A stretch of DNA of 64,000 nucleotides from Molossus alvarezi (Eukaryota; Chordata; Mammalia; Chiroptera; Molossidae): contig CM073889.1 in the NCBI GenBank assembly GCA_037176705.1, positions 53,127,596 through 53,191,595 of the forward strand, in the 5' to 3' direction. Position 1 is the stretch's first letter, and the number at the start of each line of letters is the position of its first letter. The position numbers were made by a program, and so were the translations under genes. This document shows positions 1-9,873 of this stretch, in pieces. The notes beneath the pieces are model-generated. The model searched no databases. It was given only the letters and a program-made list of their open reading frames with translations, and was not told the origin of the DNA.

Positions 1-213
1 AGATTGCACAGTTTTCTACAACATTTCTCAAGGCGATACTTGGAATAAGTATGGTTTCTTCTGTAGCAGTTTGTTTCGCCTAATTCTTAGAACAGTGAAC
101 CAACCTAGGGTCTAGAATGAAATAATGGAAAGATTGATAACTACTGGTGTTACACATGTGCCATTCTTGAAACAAAGCAACTGAACACATCTAAAGTGAT
201 GTAGTTTAAACAT
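1..213 (+). repeat. Monomer M0, 3' part only (cut by window edge)
   Basis: The last 213 bp of a monomer. It carries the CAGTTTTCTAC, AACTACTGG and GAAACAAAGCAACTG states and lacks the 4-bp TCAG insertion, like the ends of M1, M4 and M9. Confidence 0.95.
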
Positions 214-381
214 TTGATGTGTACATCCAAGGAGAAATACATGAATGTGAAGACACTGACAATACCATGGGTGTTTCACATTGCATTTCTCTGTGAGTTA
301 GAACAAGAGGAGGGTTCTGGAGAAAAGGCACTTGTACAGTTGACCTGGGTATCAATTTCAATTAGCTACCCACAAATTACG

Positions 382-396
382 CCCGGTTTGCGCGGC
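382..396 (-). other. CpG-dense site with partial CENP-B-box resemblance (shown in M1; present in every complete copy)
   Basis: On the minus strand it reads GCCGCGCAAACCGGG. Against the essential CENP-B-box bases TTCG....A..CGGG it matches seven of nine (CG, the central A and CGGG) and misses the first two Ts. It holds three of the 22 CpG of M1 within 15 bp, with a fourth just upstream (ACG at 379-381). M6 reads CCTGG here and loses one match. Binding is not implied by the sequence. Confidence 0.35.
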
Positions 397-1032
397 ACAG
401 TTTGCATTGGAGAGTTATCCAGTGTTGCATGTAAATGCAGCTGACTGCCTTCTTTCCTATACGACAAGAAAGTCAATTTGTACGAGAAGAAGAGGTAACT
501 TTTCAACATACTAGTTTTATTCCTTGGATATGAGTTGTTTGCCTGGAAGAGTCTACAAAGCATCTGGATACCAAATACAGGCTGCGCTGCAGAAATGAAA
601 CATTTTGGTTAGAGCAGTGTTCAGGTCGTGGAAATCTATACCCTATTCAGTTCTACACACATTCTCTCCATGCGTTACCAAATGAATCAGAGTCATGCCA
701 TGGATCCACGATACATTTCACTGTTTGTGCCGATTTCCACATTAACATAAGGTGTAGATACCTGTTTTCTGCAGAGAATTGAATGTAAACCCTTGTCCTA
801 ATTGTGAAATGCTGGAATTATCCCGTGGAAATGAATGATAACTCCCGAACTTATGCTTAAAGTACCCTGTGACAAATTCAACCTATTTCTTGATATCTGA
901 CAGAATCATCTCCATTATAACAAGGATTCCAAAGAGTTTCAGGCCTTTGAACAATGGTCCTGGATTCACATGTTTCAAGAGTATTTCCCAGAAGAACCTA
1001 TGAAAATACAGTGGATAATCAAAGGTGTGCAT

Positions 1033-1433
1033 CACTGGTGTTCTTTCTCTGCAGAATTATATAATTACATTCAGTTCAAGAGCAGCATGGAAACCTCAAT
1101 ATGGTGTAGTGGCAATTGGACTGTTCAGTGGCTCTCTGTCCTAAAAACAGTGTTCCCATTGACTAACTTCTTCACATACTGTCTAAATATGGTGAAGAAG
1201 ATTCTTGGGCTATACCCACTTCACAAAACATGGAACCAACACTGGTGTTCTGTTCTGCAGATTATGTGTTAGAACAGTTGAGGAAAGTATTGATTCAAGG
1301 TAATGTGGCAACCTAACGTTTGCCTATGCCCTTAGACATACTTCTCACCAGAGATCGTTTCTAGGAGCGTTTATACACACCAAACCGATTCCAAAAGAAC
1401 TGTGTTAGAACTCTGCAGTTCAGTTGAGGAAAC
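1033..1433 (+). repeat. Diverged internal subrepeats within the monomer (shown in M1)
   Basis: Three segments align: CACTGGTGTTCTTTCTCTGCAG at 1033-1054 with its downstream bases, CACTGGTGTTCTGTTCTGCAG at 1240-1260, and TGTGTTAGAACTCTGCAG at 1401-1418. In addition GTGTTAGAAC then AGTTGAGGAAAG at 1266 matches GTGTTAGAAC then AGTTGAGGAAAC at 1402, with 10 extra bases (TCTGCAGTTC) in the second. Weaker GGTGTT-like relatives lie near 143, 267, 420, 718 and 1586. Every monomer has the same arrangement. Confidence 0.6.
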
Positions 1434-2144
1434 TCACTTCCATGAAGCCTAGAGTGTGAGGCTTCTCCAACCATAAGCTGTTTTGGTTAAGTACCTAAGA
1501 AATGTCTGTTTGTTAAGGTGTAATCACACGAAAACCTAGCAGTGCACGTTTCTTCTCTTGTTCCCTACACACAATTACAAGACTTGCTGGTGCAGTCTCA
1601 GATATCCTGAATTATGGGCAAAACTCTGTGAGAGCCAGTGGCAACATTCATTGGTGGCATGTTTAAACTTGGGAAATTGAGTACCTTTGCAAGGAAAGTG
1701 TGTAGATACATGTTCTAGTAGGAAACTGATGGAATGATTGAATATTTCCATTTTGGGTCAGGAAATGCACAGATCTTGGCAAGAGTCATGTGAAACACTT
1801 GAATATAGACACTCTCCTCGTGGTGTGGAGAGATCCAGTCTTCTCCTGGAAAGAACAACTAGGACAGGGCACACTGATGTGTAGAATCAAAAGTTATCCC
1901 CTTTTGTGTTCTGTGTTGGTAATGGTTTCCAAGATTGCACAGTTTTCTACAACATTTCTCAAGGCGATACTTGGAATAAGTATGGTTTCTTCTGTAGCAG
2001 TTTGTTTCGCCTAATTCTTAGAACAGTGAACCAACCTAGGGTCTAGAATGAAATAATGGAAAGATTGATAACTACTGGTGTTACACATGTGCCATTCTTG
2101 AAACAAAGCAACTGAACACATCTAAAGTGATGTAGTTTAAACAT

Positions 2145-4075
2145 TTGATGTGTACATCCAAGGAGAAATACATGAATGTGAAGACACTGACAATACCATG
2201 GGTGTTTCACATTGCATTTCTCTGTGAGTTAGAACAAGAGGAGGGTTCTGGAGAAAAGGCACTTGTACAGTTGACCTGGGTATCAATTTCAATTAGCTAC
2301 CCACAAATTACGCCCGGTTTGCGCGGCACAGTTTGCATTGGAGAGTTATCCAGTGTTGCATGTAAATGCAGCTGACTGCCTTCTTTCCTATACGACAAGA
2401 AAGTCAATTTGTACGAGAAGAAGAGGTAACTTTTCAACATACTAGTTTTATTCCTTGGATATGAGTTGTTTGCCTGGAAGAGTCTACAAAGCATCTGGAT
2501 ACCAAATACAGGCTGCGCTGCAGAAATGAAACATTTTGGTTAGAGCAGTGTTCAGGTCGTGGAAATCTATACCCTATTCAGTTCTACACACATTCTCTCC
2601 ATGCGTTACCAAATGAATCAGAGTCATGCCATGGATCCACGATACATTTCACTGTTTGTGCCGATTTCCACATTAACATAAGGTGTACATACCTGTTTTC
2701 TGCAGAGAATTGAATGTAAACCCTTGTCCTCATTGTGAAATGCTGGAATTATCCCGTGGAAATGAATGATAACTCCCGAACTTATGCTTAAAGTACCCTG
2801 TGACAAATTCAACCTATTTCTTGATATCTGACAGAATCATCTCCATTATAACAAGGATTCCAAAGAGTTTCAGGCCTTTGAACAATGGTCCTGGATTCAC
2901 ATGTTTCAAGAGTATTTCCCAGAAGAACCTATGAAAATACAGTGGATAATCAAAGGTGTGCATCACTGGTGTTCTTTCTCTGCAGAATTATATAATTACA
3001 TTCAGTTCAAGAGCAGCATGGAAACCTCAATATGGTGTAGTGGCAATTGGACTGTTCAGTGGCTCTCTGTCCTAAAAACAGTGTTCCCATTGACTAACTT
3101 CTTCACATACTGTCTAAATATGGTGAAGAAGATTCTTGGGCTATACCCACTTCACAAAACATGGAACCAACACTGGTGTTCTGTTCTGCAGATTATGTGT
3201 TAGAACAGTTGAGGAAAGTATTGATTCAAGGTAATGTGGCAACCTAACGTTTGCCTATGCCCTTAGACATACTTCTCACCAGAGATCGTTTCTAGGAGCG
3301 TTTATACACACCAAACCGATTCCAAAAGAACTGTGTTAGAACTCTGCAGTTCAGTTGAGGAAACTCACTTCCATGAAGCCTAGAGTGTGAGGCTTCTCCA
3401 ACCATAAGCTGTTTTGGTTAAGTACCTAAGAAATGTCTGTTTGTTAAGGTGTAATCACACGAAAACCTAGCAGTGCACGTTTCTTCTCTTGTTCCCTACA
3501 CACAATTACAAGACTTGCTGGTGCAGTCTCAGATATCCTGAATTATGGGCAAAACTCTGTGAGAGCCAGTGGCAACATTCATTGGTGGCATGTTTAAACT
3601 TGGGAAATTGAGTACCTTTGCAAGGAAAGTGTGTAGATACATGTTCTAGTAGGAAACTGATGGAATGATTGAATATTTCCATTTTGGGTCAGGAAATGCA
3701 CAGATCTTGGCAAGAGTCATGTGAAACACTTGAATATAGACACTCTCCTCGTGGTGTGGAGAGATCCAGTCTTCTCCTGGAAAGAACAACTAGGACAGGG
3801 CACACTGATGTGTAGAATCAAAAGTTATCCCCTTTTGTGTTCTGTGTTGGTAATGGTTTCCAAGATTGCACAGTTTTCTACAACATTTCTCAAGGCGATA
3901 CTTGGAATAAGTATGGTTTCTTCTGTAGCAGTTTGTTTCGCCTAATTCTTAGAACAGTGAACCAACCTAGGGTCTAGAATGAAATAATGGAAAGATTGAT
4001 AACTACTGGTGTTACACATGTGCCATTCTTGAAACAAAGCAACTGAACACATCTAAACTGATGTAGTTTAAACAT
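2145..4075 (+). repeat. Monomer M2 (1,931 bp), near-duplicate of M1
   Basis: Differs from M1 at only three positions that I could find: GTGTACATA instead of GTGTAGATA (2688), GTCCTCATTG (2731), and CTAAACTGATG near the end (about 4059). The GCCAGTGGC state is seen only in M1 and M2, so this pair is a recent duplication. Confidence 0.97.
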
Positions 4076-6005
4076 TTGATGTGTACATCCAAGGAGAAAT
4101 ACATGAATGTGAAGACACTGACAATACCATGGGTGTTTCACATTGCATTTCTCTGTGAGTTAGAACAAGAGGAGGGTTCTGGAGAAAAGGCACTTGTACA
4201 GTTGACCTGGGTATCAATTTCAATTAGCTACCAAAAATTATGCCCGGTTTGCGCGGCATAGTTTGCATTGCAGAGTTATCCAGTGTTGCATGTAAATGCA
4301 GCTGACTGCCTTCTTTCCTATAGGACAAGAAAGTCAATTTGTACGAGAAGAAGAGGTAACTTTTCAACATACTACTTTTCTTCCTTGGATATGAGTTGTT
4401 TGCCTGGAAGAGTCTACAAAGCATCTGGATACCAAATACAGGTTGCGCTGCAGAAATGAAACATTTTGGTTAGAGCAGTGTTCAGGTCCTGGAAATCTAT
4501 ACCCTATTCAGTTCTACACACATTCTCTCCATGCGTTACCAAATGAATCAGAGTCATGCCATGGATCCACGATACATTTCACTGTTTGTGCCGATTTCCA
4601 CATTAACATAAGGTGTAGATACCTGTTTTCTGCAGAGAATTGAATGTAAACCCTTGTCCTCAGTGTGAAATGCTGGAATTATCCCGTGGAAATGAATGAT
4701 AACTCCCGAACTTATGCTTAAAATACCCTGTGACAGATTCAACCTATTTCTTGATATCTGACAGAATCATCTCCATTATAACAAGGATTCCAAAGAGTTT
4801 CAGGCCTTTGAATAATGGTCCTGGATACACATGTTTCAAGAGTATTTCCCAGAAGAACCTATGAAAATACAGTGGATAATCAAAGGTGTGCATCACTGGT
4901 GTTCTTTCTCTGCAGAATTATATAATTACATTCAGTTCAAGAGCAGCATGGAAACCTCAATATCGTGTAGTGGCAATTGGACTGTTCAGTGGCTCTCTGT
5001 CCTAAAAACAGTGTTCCCATTGACTAACTTCTTCACATACTGTCTAAATATGGTGAAGAAGATTCTTGGGCTATACCCACTTCACAAAACATGGAACCAA
5101 CACTGGTGTTCTGTTCTGCAGATTATGTGTTAGAACAGTTGAGGAAAGTATTGATTCAAGGTAATGTGGCAACCAAACCTTTGCCTATGCCCTTAGACAT
5201 ACTTTTCACCAGAGATCGTTTCTAGGAGCGTTTATACACACCAAACCGATTCCAAAAGAACTGTGTTAGAACTCTGCAGTTCAGTTGAGGAAACTCACTT
5301 CCATGAAGCCTAGAGCGTGAGGCTTCTCCAACCATAAGCTGTTTTGGTTAAGTACCTAAGAAATGTCTGTTTGTTAAGGTGTAATCACACGAAAACCTAG
5401 CAGTGCACGTTTCTTTCTCTTGTTCCCTACACACAATTACAAGACTTGCTGGTGCAGTCTCAGATATCCTGAATTATGGGCAAAACTCTGTGAGAGCCAG
5501 GGGCAACATTCATTGGTGGCATGTTTAAACTTGGGAAATTGAGTACCTTTGCAAGGAAAGTGTGTAGATACATGTTCTAGTAGGAAACTGATGGAATGAT
5601 TGAATATTTCCATTTTGGGTCAGGAAATGCACAGATTATGGCAACAGTCATGTGAAACACTTGAATATACACACTCTCCTCGTGGTGTGGAGAGATCCAG
5701 TCTTCTCCTGGAAAGAAAACTAGGACAGGGCACACTGATGTGTAGAATCAAAAGTTATCCCCTTTTGTGTTCTGTGTTGGTAATGGTTTCCAAGATTGCA
5801 CAGTGTTCTACAACATTTCTCAAGGCGATACTTGGAATAAGTATGGTTTCTTCTGTAGCAGTTTGTTTCGCCTAATTCTTAGAACAGTGAACCAACCTAG
5901 GGTCTAGAATGAAATAATGGAAAGATTGATAACCACTGGTGTTACACATGTGCCATTCTTGAAACAAAGCAACTGAACACATCTAAAGTGATGTAGTTTA
6001 AACAT
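4076..6005 (+). repeat. Monomer M3 (1,930 bp), 1-bp-deleted CpG-site variant
   Basis: Carries CTACCAAAAATTATGCCC, a 1-bp-shorter form shared only with M11, and TATAGGACAAG, also in M11 and M23. Private changes are TTGCAGAGTTA, CAGGTTGCGCTG and GGTCCTGG. The 3' part has CAGATTATGGCAACAG, the 1-bp-shorter AAAGAAAACTAGG, CAGTGTTCTAC and AACCACTGG. Confidence 0.97.
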
Positions 6006-7937
6006 TTGATGTGTACATCCAAGGAGAAATATATGAATGTGAAGACACTGACAATACCATGGGTGTTTCACATTGCATTTCTCTGTGAGTTAGAACAAGA
6101 GGAGGGTTCTGGAGAAAAGGCACTTGTACAGTTGACCTGGGTATCAATTTCAATTAGCTACATACAAATTATGCCCGGTTTGCGCGGCATAGTTTGCATT
6201 GGAGAGTTATCCAGTGTTGCATGTAAATGCAGCTGACTGCCTTCTTTCCTATACGACAAGAAAGTCAATTTGTACGAGTAGAAGAGCTAACTTTTCAACA
6301 TACTACTTTTCTTCCTTGGATATGAGTTGTTTGCCTGGAAGAGTCTACAAAGCATCTGGATACCAAATACAGGCTGCGCTGCAGAAATGAAACATTTTGG
6401 TTAGAGCAGTGTTCAGGTCGTGGAAATCTATACCCTATTCAGTTCTACACACATTCTCTCCATGCGTTACCAAATGAATCAGAGTCATGCCATGGATCCA
6501 CGATACATTTCACTGTTTGTGCCGATTTCCACATTAACATAAGGTGTAGATACCTGTTTTCTGCAGAGAATTGAATGTAAACCCTTGTCCTCAGTGTGAA
6601 ATGCTGGAAATATCCCGTGGAAATGAATGATAACTCCCGAACTTATGCTTAACGTACCCTGTGACAAATTCAACCTATTTCTTGATATCTGACAGAATCA
6701 TCTCCATTATAACAAGGATTCCAAAGAGTTTCAGGCCTTTGAACAATGGTCCTGGATTCACATGTTTCAAGAGTATTTCCCAGAAGAACCTATGAAAATA
6801 CAGTGGATAATCAAAGGTGTGCATCACTGGTGTTCTTTCTCTGCAGAATTATATAATTACATTCAGTTCAAGAGCAGCATGGAAACCTCAATATGGTGTA
6901 GTGGCAATTGGACTGTTCAGTGGCTCTCTGTCCTAAAAACAGTGTTCCCATTGACTAACTTCTTCACATACTGTCTAAATATGGTGAAGAAGTTTCTTGG
7001 GCTATACCCACTTCACAAAACATGGAACCAACACTGGTGTTCTGTTCTGCAGATTATGTGTTAGAACAGTTGAGGAAAGTATTGATTCAAGGTAATGTGG
7101 CAACCTAACGTTTGCCTATGCCCTTAGACATACTTCTCACCAGAGATCGTTTCTAGGAGCGTTTATACACACCAAACCGATTCCAAAAGAACTGTGTTAG
7201 AACTCTGCAGTTCAGTTGAGGAAACTCACTTCCATGAAGCCTAGAGCGTGAGGCTTCTCCAACCATAAGCTGTTTTGGTTAAGTACCTAAGAAATGTCTG
7301 TTTGTTAAGGTGTAATCACACGAAAACCTAGCAGTGCACGTTTCTTTCTCTTGTTCCCTACACACAATTACAAGACTTGCTGGTGCAGTCTCAGATATCC
7401 TGAATTATGGGGAAAACTCTGTGAGAGCCAGGGGCAACATTCATTGGTGGCATGTTTAAACTTGGGAAATTGAGTACCTTTGCAAGGAAAGTGTGTAGAT
7501 ACATGTTCTAGTAGGAAACTGATGGAATGATTGAATATTTCCATTTTGGGTCAGGAAATGCACAGATCTTGGCAACAGTCATGTGAAACACTTGAATATA
7601 GACACTCTCCTCGTGGTGTGGAGAGATCCAGTCTTCTCCTGGAAAGAACAACTAGGACAGGGCACACTGATGTGTAGAATCAAAAGTTATCCCCTTTTGT
7701 GTTCTGTGTTGGTAATGGTTTCCAAGATTGCACAGTTTTCTACAACATTTCTCAAGGCGATACTTGGAATAAGTATGGTTTCTTCTGTAGCAGTTTGTTT
7801 CGCCTAATTCTTAGAACAGTGAACCAACCTAGGGTCTAGAATGAAATAATGGAAAGATTGATAACTACTGGTGTTACACATGTGCCATTCTTGAAACAAA
7901 GCAACTGAACACATCTAAAGTGATGTAGTTTAAACAT
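6006..7937 (+). repeat. Monomer M4 (1,932 bp)
   Basis: Carries GAAATATATG, GAGTAGAAGAGCTAAC, GGAAATATCCC, CTTAACGTACCC and AAGTTTCTTGG states. Private: CTACATACAAATT at the CpG-dense site. Its 3' end is of the CTTGGCAACAG / AACAACTAGG / GTTTTCTAC / AACTACTGG class. Closest relative is M9, exactly 9,660 bp downstream. Confidence 0.97.
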
Positions 7938-9873
7938 TTGATGTGTACATCCAAGGAGAAATACATGAATGTGAAGACACTGACAATACCATGGGTGTTT
8001 CACATTGCATTTCTCTGTGAGTTAGAACAAGAGGAGGGTTCTGGAGAAAAGGCACTTGTACAGTTGACCTGGGTATCAATTTCAATTAGCTACCCACAAA
8101 TTACGCCCGGTTTGCGCGGCACAGTTTGCATTGGAGAGTTATCCAGTGTTGCATGTAAATGCAGCTGACTGCCTTCTTTCCTATACGACAAGAAAGTCAA
8201 TTTGTACGAGAAGAAGAGGTAACTTTTCAACATACTACTTTTCTTCCTTGGATATGAGTTGTTTGCCTGGAAGAGTCTACAAAGCATCTGGATACCAAAT
8301 ACAGGCTGCGCTGCAGAAATGAAACATTTTGGTTAGAGCAGTGTTCAGGTCGTGGAAATCTATACCCTATTCAGTTCTACACACATTCTCTCCATGCGTT
8401 ACCAAATGAATCAGAGTCATGCCATGGATCCACGATACATTTCACTGTTTGTGCCGATTTCCACATTAACATAAGGTGTAGATACCTGTTTTCTGCAGAG
8501 AATTGAATGTAAACCCTTGTCCTCAGTGTGAAATGCTGGAATTATCCCGTGGAAATGAATGATAACTCCCGAACTTATGCTTAAAATACCCTGTGACAGA
8601 TTCAACCTATTTCTTGATATCTGACAGAATCATCTCCATTATAACAAGGATTCCAAAGAGTTTCAGGCCTTTGAATAATGGTCCTGGATACACATGTTTC
8701 AAGAGTATTTCCCAGAAGAACCTATGAAAATACAGTGGATAATCAAAGGTGTGCATCACTGGTGTTCTTTCTCTGCAGAATTATATAATTACATTCAGTT
8801 CAAGAGCAGCATGGAAACCTCAATATCGTGTAGTGGCAATTGGACTGTTCAGTGGCTCTCTGTCCTAAAAACAGTGTTCCCATTGACTAACTTCTTCACA
8901 TACTGTCTAAATATGGTGAAGAAGATTCTTGGGCTATACCCACTTCACAAAACATGGAACCAACACTGGTGTTCTGTTCTGCAGATTATGTGTTAGAACA
9001 GTTGAGGAAAGTATTGATTCAAGGTAATGTGGCAACCAAACCTTTGCCTATGCCCTTAGACATACTTTTCACCAGAGATCGTTTCTAGGAGCGTTTATAC
9101 ACACCAAACCGATTCCAAAAGAACTGTGTTAGAACTCTGCAGTTCAGTTGAGGAAACTCACTTCCATGAAGCCTAGAGCGTGAGGCTTCTCCAACCATAA
9201 GCTGTTTTGGTTAAGTACCTAAGAAATGTCTGTTTGTTAAGGTGTAATCACACGAAAACCTAGCAGTGCACGTTTCTTTCTCTTGTTCCCTACACACAAT
9301 TACAAGACTTGCTGGTGCAGTCTCAGATATCCTGAATTATGGGCAAAACTCTGTGAGAGCCAGGGGCAACATTCATTGGTGGCATGTTTAAACTTGGGAA
9401 ATTGAGTACCTTTGCAAGGAAAGTGTGTAGAAACATGTTCTAGTAGGAAACTGATGGAATGATTGAATATTTCCACTTTGGGTCAGGAAATGCACAGATC
9501 TTGGCAAGAGTCATGTGAAACACTTGAATATAGACACTCTCCTCGTGGTGTGGAGAGATCCAGTCTTCTCCTGGAAAGAACAACTAGGACAGGGCACACT
9601 GATGTGTAGAATCAAAAGTTATCCCCTTTTGTGTTCTGTGTTGGTAATGGTTTCCAAGATTGCACAATTTTCTACAACATTTCTCAAGGCGATACTTGGC
9701 TTAAGTATCGTTTCTTCTGTAGCAGTTTGTTTCGCCTAATTCTTAGTCAGAACAGTGAAACAACCTAGGGTCTAGAATGAAATAATGGAAAGATTGATAA
9801 CTACTGGTGTTACACATGTGCCATTCTTGAAACAAAGCAACTGAACACATCTAAAGTGATGTAGTTTAAACAT
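7938..9873 (+). repeat. Monomer M5 (1,936 bp), longest copy
   Basis: The first 1.1 kb is alpha-like (ACGCCCGG, AAAATACCC, TATCGTGTAG) and closely matches M10. From about 9430 to 9770 private changes cluster: GTAGAAACATG, CCACTTTGGG, CACAATTTTC, TTGGCTTAAGTATCG and GTGAAACAACC. The 4-bp TCAG insertion at about 9748 explains the length. Confidence 0.97.

Larger units (their letters stand above)
214..2144 (+). repeat. Monomer M1 (1,931 bp)
   Basis: Left-edge type: ACTAGTTTTATTCC, CTTAAAGTACCC, GAGTGTGAGG and GCCAGTGGC states, plus a one-T-shorter TTTCTTCTCTTG run. The private GTCCTAATTG (A at 800) separates it from M2. The CpG-dense site reads ACGCCCGG...GGCACAG, the alpha-like form. Confidence 0.97.

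Noticed and set aside
75..98. TTTCGCCTAATTCTTAG as a possible CENP-B box on the plus strand
   Set aside because: It has TTCG and the central A, but CTTA stands where CGGG is needed.
214..444. 76-codon ORF in nearly every monomer
   Set aside because: It starts at TTG, which is not a normal start in a eukaryotic nuclear genome. The 1-bp deletion in M3 and M11 shifts its frame without other consequence. No domain or signal is visible.
970..1272. 100-codon ATG-initiated ORF recurring in all monomers (105 codons in M8)
   Set aside because: Differences between copies are almost all amino-acid changing (W/S, W/C, I/F, M/L, I/M, W/C), with only one silent change that I noticed (AACTTC in M30). M30 has a stop at codon 88. 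There is no recognisable domain. Its presence in nearly all copies follows from array homogenisation.
1..1931. Monomer as a tandem transposon or retroelement
   Set aside because: No terminal inverted or long terminal repeats, poly-A tail, target-site duplication, or transposase or reverse-transcriptase motif was seen in any frame.
1790..2014. 74/91-codon ORF alternating between copies
   Set aside because: The 74-codon form starts at GTG. The two lengths result only from the 1-bp indel AACAACTAGG / AAAACTAGG. This is frame drift in non-coding repeat, not two genes.
2624..2812. Minus-strand ORFs of 62-66 codons in each monomer
   Set aside because: Short, overlapping plus-strand ORFs, opened and closed by single-base variants (absent in M1 because of one substitution), with no family resemblance.
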